64,000 nt of DNA from positions 310,501 to 374,500 of the forward strand of contig JANTQA010000051.1 of NCBI GenBank assembly GCA_027625915.1, read 5' to 3'. Made by a program: the position numbers and the translations under genes. Origin of the DNA: Anaeramoeba flamelloides (taxonomy: Eukaryota > Metamonada > Anaeramoebidae). The notes below the pieces were generated by a model. It did no database searches. It had not been told where the DNA came from and saw only the letters and a program-made list of their open reading frames with translations. Below, piece by piece: positions 22,465 through 35,421 of the stretch (position 1 is the stretch's first letter; the number at the start of each line of letters is the position of its first letter).

Positions 22465-23880
22465 TTGGTGTTAAGGGATCAGTCCTCTCTGAAAACAAGG
22501 CAAAATTTTAAAATATGTTATTGGTGATATACCTTACTTATAAATTTTGGATATACCAAGTGTCAAAAAATACTGATCTACTAATAAACCCATAAAAGAA
22601 TATTTTTTTTGTGAGATCAATTTTTTCTGAAAAAGAAAACCAATTAATTCAAATTGATGACTTACATTATAAAAAGTTTTGTCTTGTTTATTACCATTTT
22701 CATCATTATTAGTCGATAACATTTCTTTGTTGCCAGGGATATTAAAATAAAGATTTGTTTTCTTTTTTGAGATAATTCTTTTGGTTAATGACTACATTCC
22801 CACCCATGAGGCGGTTAAGTGTTTGTGTTATTTCACTTTCGCTTCCCACACAAAATTTTTACAACGAAGAAATTGGACAAAAAAAAAAAAACATTTTTTG
22901 TCATCTTTACTTTTTCATCCGAAGACTTTTTTTCTTTCTTTTTCAATGAAAAGGAAAATTGAAAATAACAAAAAAAATAAGAGCAAAAAACTAATTTTGG
23001 GGATTTTTAAGTGTAAAAGTAAATGTAAAAAATATGTAAAACAACTCAATAAAATAGTGTGAGTTCTGAAAGTTGAAATGTATATTCTAAAATATTAAAA
23101 TCAAAAATTTAGGCATGATCTAACAAGGTAAAAATTGTGAAAATTTCATATTTTTTCTAAAAGAAATTCTCCTTGAACTAATATTACTTGGATTATATAA
23201 CTCTCCCAAAGGTGTTTTTATACATTATTTCACTGTTTTCACCTAAAAACGTAGTCCTTAACCCAAAAAATGTTTTATCCAACCAATTGGTAAATAATTG
23301 TATTGATTTAAGAAAGATAGTTATAATTATTAAATTTTTATAGTCCTTTAAAAATTTAACTTTAAAATTTGTGTTTTTGTTCAAAGATAAAATTTTATTT
23401 TTCAAAATGAAATTTTCTTAAAGTTATTTAGGAATTAAGTAATTTTATCTTCCAAAATCAAAATCATTTTTTTTTCTAATAAAAATGATTTTGATTGTTA
23501 TAAGGATTCTTGTGAATAAGACCAAACAAGTTGTTAAAATATTTTTATATCATTTTTTTTTCATTTTTTGAAAACCATAAAACGACTTTTTTCAAACCTT
23601 AAAGAATATTTTTTACTGAATGGATCTCAATTTAATTGATAAAATTTTGTTTAACTTCTATCAAATATTCATTTATTAAACCACCTATAATTCATCTAGT
23701 CTTATTGGATGATATTTGTATTGAAATGTTGTTTATTAAAAATAATAACCAAATAAAAAAATTGTGTTTCTAAATTAATACTTTCCAACATTAAGTGAAA
23801 AAAAATTTTTTACATTTTCAAGAATTAAATTGATTGTTTAATAAAAATAATAGCTTATTTTTTTGTTTTAGATTGGAAAG
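22465..23880 (+). repeat. dispersed repeat J, copy 1
   Basis: Collinear with 33720-34690. Left part: GATCAGTCC..AAAATATGTTATTGG, then GTGTCAAAAAATACTGATC, TTGTTTATTACCATTTTC and CTTTTTTGAGATAATTC. Right part: TGTGTTTTTGTTCAAAG, TTGTTATAAGGATTCTTGTG and TTTGTATTGAAATG. This copy has about 300-400 bp of unmatched sequence at 22795-23330 between the two parts. On the minus strand a possible short spliced frame exists in the left part (22535-22790) with introns of 39 and about 49 bp; see findings. Confidence 0.65.
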
Positions 23881-25429
23881 ATACAAATTTTATATTTCAA
23901 ATAAAAAACCCAAATTAATAAATTGTTTTGAAGGTGTTAAATAATTCATCAATTCCATAAGCTGAAACACAAATTAAAAAAAAAAAAAATTCAGATCTTT
24001 ACAAGATTTTGTTTTATTTTTAAAAAATACTACTCCCCAATAGACTTTGTTAAAATCCCTTAAAATTTTACAATACTATAACTCATGGTTATTTTCAGGA
24101 TTTTTATACTGACAAATTCGAATAAAGCGCTGAAAATTTTCATAACATTTACCATTTTACAAATTTTTTTTCACAAGCTTTGAAGAAGGCATTTTATTCT
24201 GTTAAATATTAAAAAAAAATTGTAAAAATGGTTGTATTCAAATTTAATTCTCTTGATTTTTTTTCAAAGTTGAGATATGAGATTACAGAATGGTGAAATT
24301 GAACAAAAAATTTTATTAAATATAATTGAATTTATCAGTATTGGAATATAGGAGAAGACAACCCACACAGAATCTGCTCAGATTCAAATTGTATTTTGAG
24401 GTTAGATCCTTGATTATGTAAAAGGTTCAAAAATATGCAATTTTTTTGTTTCAATAATTTTCTGTCAAAATACAAATTTTGTGAATAAAAATATATTTAT
24501 ATAAAAATTCTAGAAAAATGATCTTATTTTTCTCAATTTGTTTTACAAAAAAATACAATTTTAATCTATTAATAAATTCATAATTCTTTTTTAAAAATTT
24601 ATTAAAGAACTTTTTTTAACTTTTATATTTTGTTTCCGCTATTTGAATTCGGTTATTTTAATTCTAACTATTCATCCAATATTTTTTACACGAGTTAAAC
24701 CTTCGTAATGGGTTAAAGTTAAAAACATATCTTAATTCAATATAAAATTATTATTGGAATTTTTGAAGGAATAAAAAATAGAGACTGGATTTTTTTTCTC
24801 ATTTAATAATCTCAGAGTTTACCTTGAATTTATACCAAACTCAAGGGGGGGGGTTTGAAACTCAATAAGGTTATTGTGAAAATTCAATTTAAATAAAAAA
24901 AATAATTAAATGGATTATCAATTTCAAAAAAATCCAATTCAAAAAAAAAAGAACAAAAGAAATTCCCAATTTGAAAAAATCAAATGAAGAAAAAAAATTA
25001 CTTTATTTCTTATTTTGTATCCCTAAAAGGGTTATATTTTTTTCAATTAAAAATTATTTTTTTTTCTTTCAGTAAAGAATTTATTTAATTAGATTAAATC
25101 CTATATGTTGTTATTTTATAACTCTCATAATAGGGCTGAGTAATTATTTTGTTACATTGGTTATTAAAATAACATATTTGATAATAAAAAAAAAAAAATA
25201 AAAAAAAAAATCACGAAGATCTCAAAAAAACAAAAGAGCAACACTTTAAAACTAACCCAACTCTTTGAATATATATATATTCTTAAGTTTCTAATTAGGA
25301 ATTGAATTGTGTTTTTTGTTGGTTTTTGGGGATATATTGGATGTAACTTGTTTGTTCATTTTTAAATCGATATTAGATTCTCAAAAATATTAATAAAATA
25401 TATATTTCCATTTCATGATCATTAAAAAA
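23881..25429. other. gene-free AT-rich stretch
   Basis: No exon, RNA or organised repeat recognised. It contains a nine-base G run at 24845-24853, unusual for this sequence. Confidence 0.5.
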
Positions 25430-25879
25430 TTTTTTGAAAAAAATTAAATATTTGCTATTTTTACCCTTTTTAATAACTTCAATTATAATAAACACTATTT
25501 TTTAATAAAGTATCTTTGATCAAAAAAATATTTTTAAAGATATTTGAGAATTTAAGACAATAAAATCAATTTTCAAGGTTCTATTAAGTTTTTTTCAAAA
25601 TTTACTAATAAAAAATTTGAAAACTTTTATATTTCAGAGTTAAGAAGTTATTTTATTATATTTCAAAAGTGTTTTATTTAAAAATTAATATCTTTCAAAT
25701 ATGAAATCAATTATTTTGACTATTAAAGAATTATTTGTTCTTTTGAATTGGAAAAGATATTATTTCTTTGATTTTCCATTATGTTTTTTTTAATTTTAGA
25801 AATAAACCGTAAATTTTTGAAATTTTCAGTTTATTTCAACAAGAAAAAAAAAAACCTAGGACACTTTTTGTTAGGTTTT

Positions 25880-25938
25880 CCAGAATTTAAAAGAATAGAG
25901 TAAAATCTTTGATTTTACTCTATTCTTTTGAATTTTGG
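25880..25938. repeat. 28-bp-arm hairpin of repeat K
   Basis: CCAGAATTTAAAAGAATAG plus AGTAAAATC at 25880-25907, loop TTT, then the near-perfect complement at 25911-25938 ending GAATTTTGG. Equivalents lie at 42843-42902, 43024-43081, 43341-43398 and, decayed, 52652-52710. Confidence 0.9.
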
Positions 25939-25999
25939 GAAAATGTTGTTAGCTTTTCTCGAGTTTTCTATTTATTGGGAAAATCAATAGATTTTCGTT

Positions 26000-26075
26000 A
26001 GGTTTTTTTTACTTTTTCAAATAAAACGAAAATTTTAATAAATTTTCGGTTTATTTCGAAAAGTAAAAAAAACCT
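26000..26075. repeat. 35-bp-arm hairpin of repeat K
   Basis: AGGTTTTTTTTACTTTTTC followed by AAATAAAACGAAAATTT is mirrored by AAATTTTCGGTTTATTTCG and AAAAGTAAAAAAAACCT. The arms are nearly perfect across about 35 bp. Confidence 0.85.
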
Positions 26076-26751
26076 AGAACACTTTACAAATAAATCAGAA
26101 AACCCCAAAAAAAGCTAGGCACTTGACGTACACTTTCTTTAGATGTTTTTGACTTTTTTAAATAATACAAAAATTTATTTAATTTTCTTTTTATTTCAAA
26201 TAGTAAAAAAAAACCTAGGCACTCTACGGCACTCTACAGCACTTGACAGACACTTTCAATATTTATCATCAGTTATTTTTTTTACTCTATTTCAGTTTTT
26301 TGAGATGATGAATAGAGTGTTCAAAGCTATTAGTTATTATCTCTTCAAAAATCTATCCTAAAGTTGAGTTTTGAAAAAATTCATTGTCACATCCATTTAT
26401 CTAATTTCAAACCTAAAATTGACCTTTTTTTCTTGACTAGAGACTTTTAAAAAATCTTGGAATTATTATTAACAACAATAAATACAACAGCTTCAAGATT
26501 TTTAAGAACTGGAATGTTGATTATATTTTGAATAAACTCGATTAACAAGAATGAAATGATAATTGAAGTTGTACTTTTGTCTAACTTTTTTTTTCAATTT
26601 TATTGTTTTTATAAAAGCGTTAAGGAAATTATTTTTCAAAAGACAAACAAAACCCTTTATTGAAAATCGATACTTTTGTTTGGAGAATCAAAAGTAAACC
26701 CAAAATATCTCATACAAAAGGTTCTAAATAATATATAGCAAAAATTATAAT

Positions 26752-27085
26752 CTATTTCCTTGAAAAAGCAGAAATAAAGTTGGCATCAGTAACATGAGGT
26801 GAACAATTTTTCATCTTTATCATTAATCTTTTCACTGCTTGTTCAAATTTTTGTTGAGGTTGAAAAATTAGAGAATTCGTGTTAATCTCTCAAAAACCAC
26901 ATTCAATCATCTTCAATTTCTAAAAGTTTATTCTTAACTTTACAAAAAATATTTTTTTCGCCTATTTTGTGATGTTTTTTATTGCCTCTCAAACTTTTTA
27001 CAAACTCAACCTCAATAATATTTTTCGGCCAAATGGAAAATAACAAAAATACTTTGACATAAAATCTAAAATTTAATTTCAACAA
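26752..27085 (-). CDS. possible small two-exon gene, unknown protein
   Basis: The last part, 26752-26886, encodes 44 residues of ordinary composition (INTNSLIFQPQQKFEQAV, then KRLMIKMKNCSPHV and TDANFISAFSRK) before a TAG. Just upstream, an open frame at about 26939-27085 (IWPKNIIEVEFVKSLRG, then NKKHHKIGEKNIFCK) could join it in phase through a 52 bp intron (AAA|GTTAAG to GAGAG|ATTAAC). The start is unresolved: there is no good ATG, so another exon may lie in 27086-27250. It sits head-to-head with the RhoGAP gene, whose ATG is at 27258. The protein family is not recognised. Confidence 0.35.
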
Positions 27086-27257
27086 TAAGAAATTTTTATA
27101 TTTTCACAACTGCACAATTAACAACAATTGATCATGATCTGAAACAGAAATTGGACAACAAAGTATTTGAAATTTGTCAAAGGAAAAAATAAATAAAAAA
27201 GTCATTTTAGGGTTGACAAAAACTACCTAATTTTTTTATTTTTTCAAAAGTTTTGAA

Positions 27258-30200
27258 ATGAGTACAATCAAATTTCTTGTTCTTCATTCTTACAAATCAA
27301 AAAAAGAAGGAGAGTTGACCATAAGTGTTGGAGATCTTGTTCGAATTACTCATGAAGGAAAAAAAGGGTATTGCTACGGAAGTATTGTTGGCAAGAAACA
27401 AAAAGGGCTCTTCCCAAGGTGCTTTGTCGAGAGGTATGAGTCAAGCTGGGAAATGAATTCCCCACTTTCAGAACCGATCCTCAAGGGAATTCTTTCGAAG
27501 CGCCGTTCCAAACTCCAGTCTTGGAAAAAACGCCAAGTTAAATTGTTTCCTCATTCTCTTGCATGGTACAAAAGCACGAACGTAAGATCTTTTTCTTTAA
27601 TTCAAAAAAGAAAAAACAAAATTCGCTGTTTTACCTCTTTTTTTCTTTGTCAAAACTTTTTTCATTTTTGCAACACCTTTTCGTAATTACCCCCATATTA
27701 CTTTCCATTAAAATTAGCCAGAGCCAATAGGATTAGTTTTGCTCAAAGACTGCAGAAAAATCGTCAAACTTATCCCCAAGAAGAAAGTGAAATATCCCGT
27801 TTTCCTTTTGCAATCATCTGTCAAATCGTGGGAGTTCAGGTGCAAGTCAGAAAAAGATCAAAAAGTTTGGGTTACTTCCTTGCTGAACCAAATAAAAAAA
27901 TTTTCCACAGTATGATTTTTCTTTCAAAATCTCTCCTTAATTTTCTGATGGAAAAATTTTTGTTTTGGTTTTTTTTTGAAAAAACAAAAAAACTTTTTAA
28001 CTTTGTACTTTTGTTGAGCGATACAAAACAAATTCCTTGATCCAATTTTAATCACAACCAAACAAGAACACAAATCATCGTCTCTGAAAAAAACTTGATC
28101 TTTCTGCAACATCAAATAAAAAGTTCTTAACTTTTTAAATTAAAAAATTTTTTTTAAGGTTTGGTGTCATTTACAAAAAAAAGTGAACACAAAAGTGTCG
28201 CGAGAGATCTTAGTTTCTGTTAAATACTATTTCTTGCAAAATAAAGGGAACAAAATTTTCATTCAGCTTTTTAAAAACAAAATATTACAAAATCATGTAA
28301 CTTTTCAATTTTTTAATTCTTAGAACCAGTTAAATTACTAATTTGCCTTTGAGAATTGGGGGCTTTTTTTTTTATTAAAATTCTTGAAATGTGGGTTTTT
28401 TTTGGAAAGGTGAAAGATACAGTGATCAAAATAATGCGTGTACAATGACTATAATCTGTGTTTCAAAATATAATACGTGCTTTTTTTTTCATCTTGTACC
28501 AATGTAACATACAATCTACTTCCAAATAGTATACCTAATTTCAAATCAATTTTGAAAGTAAATTCCTCGATATTTTAAGTAAAATTTAAATTATGAATAC
28601 AAATAGTTGAAAATTTTCCATAATATTCTCAATTTTTTTGAATTTTTTTGAATTTTTTTGTTTGACGATAAAAATTTTCTTTAAAATTTACTCTATTTTT
28701 GGAGAAAAATATTTGCAATTTGATCCTTCATTTTTAGAATTTCTTTTTAAATAATAGAACTTTAAGAAACCAATACCATATTTTTTTTTTAGGCTTTATT
28801 ATCAGTTTCTTTAATTGGTTAATCTATGGGTCTTCTATAACAAAAACAAAAAAACAGGCTTTTTATTTTGAAACACGCTTTATTTTGACAATAGTAATTT
28901 TGATCTTTTTATTTTACAATTAACAGTAACTTATTAATCCTCCTTTTTGAATTGAGTACTTTGATGATTTATTTTAATTATTTGGATTTTTTTTAGGAAA
29001 GCTGAATGAAAATTTTGATCTTTTTATTTTGCGATTAACAGTAACAAACGAACAAAATTTTAATGTGATAATACAAAAAAAAAAACAAGTTTAAAAATAT
29101 TTCTAAGCCAAATTTAAACTCTTTCCGATATAATTTTTTTTTTCTTTTTTGATTTCGCACTTTAGTTTCGTACTTTAATGAATTCTATTCCTTTTTTTTT
29201 TTGGGATAGTTGAATGAAAATTTTGTTCAAATATTTTATTGAATTAACAGTAATGGAAAAATAAAGCAAGGTAATGATATAAACCGTTTCTTAGATACTT
29301 TTGCAAACTATTTTCAAATAAATGTATATATCAAAATAATACTACAGTAATATATGGAAAATAAAACCCGTATTCAAAATATTGGCCCCTCGAAGAGCTT
29401 AAAAAAACAACCCAATAGGTCTAATATAATACTAAACAAGAAATAATTATCTAAAAATCAATTCTATGATTTTAAAAAATGCCTTAATTGAAGATATTTC
29501 ATAAAAAAACCTCTTGAAGATTCATAAAATTTATCATTATTAACAAAAAAAATTAAAAAGAGATATTATCTTTTTTTTGTGTATGTTTGAAATATTCCCG
29601 AAAATACCTGAAAATACCCGAAAATACCCGAAAATTTTTTAACCACATAAAAACAGATTATGGGAAACTTTGAAGAAATCCTAGTGCCAATATACTCAGT
29701 TTAAAGGTAAATTTGGAATTTTACTTTCAGACAAAATATATTTTTTGAATTTTCTTATTTTAAGCCCCTCTAGGAAGTTTTAGTTACCTTTTGAGTATAT
29801 TTCAGTAATTGTTGATACTTATTAGGATAAGTAAATATGTATGTCAGGGTATGCTTGGGTTTGGTATGGGTTGTGTTAGTTTCGGTATGGTGAGTGTTTG
29901 TATGTTTTGGTTAAACCAATTTCTTTTAAGGAATGGGAAGTTAAAATAAGGTTTTGCTTGGGCAACCTTGAGTAGGATATGAGTATGTATCATGCGATTA
30001 GATATTATTCTGTTCTTTTTGCATCATATTTAAGATTACAAAATTATGGGTAATGATACACAGTTAGAAATTTTCTTAACAAGTACATGTTCTCTCATTT
30101 AGTTAATACCATTTCGAAATGTTCAGAAATGTTACATCATCTAAGATACCAACCCCTTTCACACAAAATGGGTTGAATACAATTCCCTAAAATTTAAATT

Positions 30201-33200
30201 TTTCATATAATTTTGATATTTTCCGTCAAAAAAAATTTCGAAATAAAATTCCAAATTTACCTTTAAACTGAGTATATTGGCACTAGGGATTCTTAGAAGT
30301 TGTTTAAATGGGTTTTTTTCGTTGTTAAAAAAATTTTGGGTATTTTCGATTTTCGGGTATTTTCGGGAATATTTGATAGATTCTTTTTTATATATTGATG
30401 GTTTAGTTTATTTTTTCTTTTCGTTTTTTGTTTGAATTTGCTTTAGTAGAATCTTTCAAATTCTGTGTATCGTTCATATTTAGTGTATTACCAAAAGAAA
30501 TGTTATAAATGTTCTATAAGTTTTTTTTTTTTTGATTTTAAACAAAAAGGGTAAAATTTACATTCGTTTCCATTTTGAAAATATGAAAATCTATTTAGAA
30601 CATTAACAAAAGATTTAAATTTCAGGAATGATCCTTAATATTTTTGATTAAGATATCTTTACTTTTTTAAATTTCAAATTTTCTGACTATTAAAGAATTA
30701 TTAAAAAATATTAAGAAGTTTTACCAGCTTTATTTGAATTTAATGAATTTTTAATATAATTTTCAAGATATTTTGTCTTTGATCGAAATATTTGTTTTAT
30801 AATTTTTTCAAATATTTTCAATTTGATTCCAATTTGTCTCGATCATTTATCACCAAATATGAGTAATATCATAAATTGTTAGTTCAAGGAGTTGTGATAA
30901 ATTCAGTTGCTTTATTTTTTTTTTAAAACTGTTTAAATTTTCTTTTTTTTAGACTTCAACTGAAAGAAAGCAACTTCACTTCCTTTATGAATAATATTGA
31001 TTGGTGTACCTTTTTGGAATTTTAATATTACACTGTAATCTACAATTACTATATATATTTATACTTTTTAATTCATTTTTTGAATTGTTAAAAACTTACA
31101 ATCTTTAATATAATTAAGTTATAAAAGAGCAATCTAACAAACTATTAATTTTCGAAAAACAATAATATGTGAAAAAAATTTTTGGATAAATATCAAAGTA
31201 AAATCTCAAAGAAAATATCAAATTTCTATAAAAAATTAAAAGTGGATGAGGATTATCTAAAATAAAGGTCATATTTCCACAATTTTTTGAACTATACACC
31301 CCCCAACATAGTGACTTTATTTTAGATAATCCTTAAGGGTCGAGTCATTATTGTGAAAAATAAGTTTTTGAAATAGAAAAAAAAAAAATTGTAATTTTTA
31401 TGAGTGCCTAATAACAATCAAAAACTAGTCAACCAATATGTGAAGTGAGATCGATCTCCCAAAAATCAACAATCAAAAAATAGGAAATTTATAAAAAAAA
31501 GCGCTAAATAGAGACACTCAATTTCCAATTAGAATGATCAGAATATAATTTTGAAAACAGCTGTGTTAGTTTTGAAGTGTCGCTCTTGAACACTTTTTGA
31601 GATCCTTGAAGATTTTTTTTTCTCATTTTTTTCATTTCTCTAATAAGTTATTTTTTTTCAAGGATGGTCCAAAATCCTTACTTTGTCAAATATAGATGGT
31701 TACAAAATAGCCACAAATTTGACTAAATCGAATTAAATTGATTGTGTGCGTAAAGAAAACAATTCATTTTAAATTGAAGAAATTTAACGTTTTGAAAATT
31801 TAAAATAAAGAAGCAAGTAATTTTTTTCGTTTTTTGATTTTGATTTTTGAAAATTGAGAATTCTTTTAAACTTTTTTTTTTTAATTGGATTTTTTACCAA
31901 TAGAGATTCTGTGAATTTTTTTTTTAATTAAATTGAATTTTGCCAATCAAAAGAAGGTCAATTCCATAATAATATTTTTGGTTTCAACTCAATCCTTGAG
32001 TATTGGACAAATCCACGATAAATACCTAGAGCCTTAACAAGTAGATTTTTTAATACAATATAATACTGTTGATTACATAATATAAAGATCAATATTTTCA
32101 GTCAGCTTTCAAAAAAAAATTACCTACAAACATAGATTTAAAATAAATCATCAAAATGCTAATTCTATATGAGAAAATTAATATTTTAAACTTCTTTACA
32201 GAAATCAAAAGTTGAAAAATTACATGATTTATAAATCTTTTTTTTTTTTGGAAAGCTGATTGTAAATTTTGTTCCATTTATTTTGCAACAAACAGTATAT
32301 TTAAACGAAATTTCATAATCTCAATTTTCTTAGTGTTTATTTATTTTTTCCAAGATCTTTCCATTTTTCCACTTGATCTTTTGCAAAAAAAAAAAAAAGA
32401 AAAAGAAAAAGAAAAGAAAAGAAAACAAAAAAGAAAAAATACAATTTAAAAAAAGAAGTTTAAAAGGATTACTCACACCCAAAAAAGAAAATTCAAAAAA
32501 AAAAAAAAAAATACTTTATTTGTATTTTATCTTTCCAAAATGTTAAATTTCTTCAATTTGAAATAAATATTTTTTTTTTTTTCATATAAAATTGATTTAA
32601 TTCAATTTGTGATTATTAGATATAACCAGTTATATCCACCAGGGTAATGATTTTCTAAACTTCTTTCTGGAATAAGCAAGTTATTTGAGAAATGAAAAAA
32701 ATGAAAAAACAAGAATCTTTGAGATCTCATAACGAGTACTGAGAACCACACTCTAAAACTTATTTGATTATATTCAAAATTTTAATTCACAAATTGATTT
32801 AAACTTGAAATTTACTGCTATCCATGTTATTTTTTTAAAAAAAAAATTGCATCTTTTTTCATTGTTGAATTTTGGAAATCTATCATACTCCAGACACTGT
32901 CTTGTTTTTAATTCACATTTGATTTTAAATAATAAAAAATAAAAAATAATAATAATGACTTTACATCTAATAATAATTTGAGGATAGGAAAGGCAAGAGT
33001 ATTGTTTACATTTTTTTATACTATTAATAATAATTATTTTTTTTAATAATAACCTAATATATTTATAATAATAATAATAATAATAAAAATTATAAATCAA
33101 AAATAATAGAGATTTGAGTATTATGAAGCAAAAAATTATAAAAATTTACAAAAAGTAAGTCTTGTTTCGCAATCTAGTACACACATATTGAGCCGTTCTG

Positions 33201-35387
33201 TGAGCAAAGATTCTGTTTCAACTCAAAAAAAAAAAAAACCAAATCTATTGAAACGATCTCAATCATTATTTAGATTGGGTTTAAACAAAAATACAGGAAA
33301 TAATTTTTCAAATATTAACAAAAACAGACCCTTAAGAACAAAAAAATCTTTTATGTTTACACATAAGAAAAAATCCAAAATCAAGGACCCCTATGAAACA
33401 ACAAAGAGGTTTGGGGTACCTTTAATAGTTGTTGTAGCAAGAGACAAGACGAAAATTCCAAAAATTATTAAACTTTCTGTTGACTTTATATTATCAAATG
33501 GTTCGTCTTTCCACCACTTCTTCCACTTCTTCCACTTCTTTCACTTCTTATTACCATTATTTTCATTGAATAAATTAACATTAATATTAATTTAATAATA
33601 ATATTAGTAAAAAATGAAAAATTCCAAATCAATTTTCTTAATTTTGATACATTATTAACAGATACATTTTTTAATAGATGTTAAAAAAAAATAACAACCA
33701 AAGTTTATAAAAATTTGATATCTTAAGGTATCAGTCTTTCACAGCAACATCAGGGCAAAATTTGAAAATATGTTATTGGTATACGTTCTTTACTTTCAAA
33801 TTTTGTAGAACAAAGTGCCAAAAAATTCTGATCGGCTCACAAAGCCAGAAAAGAATATTTTTTCAGTTCGATCAAATTCATTTTTCCAAATTTTTATGAA
33901 AAAGAAAAGTTATTAATTTGGTTTTATTTCTTACACTCAAAAAAGTTTTTAGCCTTGTTTATTACCATTTTCACTATAATTACACAATACCAAGTCTTTG
34001 TTACCAGGAATATTAATAAAAGAATTTTTTTTCTTTTTTGAGATCATTCTTTTGGTAAAGGTCAAAAAATTGATTTATTCAACATTTCAAAAAATGTTAG
34101 TATTATTTTATTAAAGGTATAGTTTTTACTATTAATTTTACAAATAATTTATAAATTTTGCTTAGGAATTGTGTTTTTGTTCTTAAATGAAATGTGATTT
34201 TATCAAATAAAATGTTTTTGAGGATTTTTTGAAATTAACATAATTTTATCTCAAAATTTAAAAATAATTTTTTTTTATTCCAAAAATAATTTAAATTGTT
34301 ATAATGATTTATGTGGATACATCCAAACAGTTTTTTAAAAAATTTATTTTTCATTTTTTTTTTATTTTTTGAAAAAAGAAAAAAACTTTTTTCAATGATT
34401 TAAAGAATAAAAAAAATTTGTTTAATAGATTTCAATTTAATTGAGATACTTTTGTTAAACTCCTATCAAATTTAGATTTATTAAACCATTTATACACCAA
34501 TTAGTTTCATTTGCTGTGATTTGTATTGAAAAAATAATTAAAAATAATAACAAAATTGTTTTTTTTTTGCTTTCAATAACCAATACCTACCAACATAAAA
34601 TGAAAAAGATGTTTCACACTTTCTAGAATTAACTTAATTTTTAATAAAAATACGGGTTACCTATTTTCGTTTTATATTTAGAAATGTGCTAAAATTTTGG
34701 ATTCAAAAAAGAGACAAAAATTAAAATCAATTTTTAATTGTGTGCTAACTTATCCATTTTATTTATTAATTTGTGAAATTAAAATATTGAAAAAAACACC
34801 AGGACATGAAAAAAATACCCTGGCAAGATTTTTAATTATGAATATTGGTAAAATTTTTATCTAATTTCTTTCATTTAAAATCAAATCCTTTTTTTTTTTA
34901 ATAATCAAACTTTTAAAATTATAACTCACCCACTTACTAAAAAGATGATTAATTAAAATTACTTTTGTTCAAAACACTATTCAATCAATCAAAAAAACAA
35001 AAATAAAAATTATCATTTTTCAAATTCACAGCAAACCTTATTTAAAACTAGATTTTTTTTTCAAAATAGACGGATCTTCATGGGTTATCCAACAATTACT
35101 TTAGTATTCTATAGACACACACTTTAATGAAATTTAGATTGGATAATTACTGAGTTCATAAAAAAAATTAGGTTATTATTAAAAAGGAATTGATTTTTAA
35201 TATTTGTAATTACACAACAATTTCCCTAATATTAACCATTAAAAATCTTTTCCTGGATTTTTTTTTTGTGAGGTATTTTTTTTCAATACTCTACAAAAAA
35301 AAAAAAATAAAAATAAAATAACATCTGAACCAATTTCATTTTATTAACAAATAATACTCCACTCTTACACTTATTGTTATTACCAAA

Positions 35388-35421
<34 letters not shown>

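Larger units (their letters stand above)
25430..26262 (+). repeat. dispersed repeat K, copy 1, with chained hairpins
   Basis: Matches 42395-43450 and, in its right half, 52430-53290. It contains two strong hairpins (25880-25938 and 26000-26075) and ends in a decamer series GGCACTCTAC / AGCACTTGAC / AGACACTTTC at about 26217-26256. No coding capacity is seen. Confidence 0.65.
27910..33118 (+). other. intron 2 of the RhoGAP gene, 5.2 kb of repeats
   Basis: Holds repeat E units at 28220-29270 and 32240-32310, repeat F (29591-30376), the 83 bp palindrome at 31250-31332 and many homopolymers. No convincing exon of another gene is seen. Confidence 0.7.

Noticed and set aside
22781-23062. Open frame of about 90 codons starting MVNDYIPTHEAVK
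   Set aside because: After the first 30 codons it becomes Lys/Phe homopolymer translation; it overlaps repeat J copy 1 and has no counterpart in copy 2.
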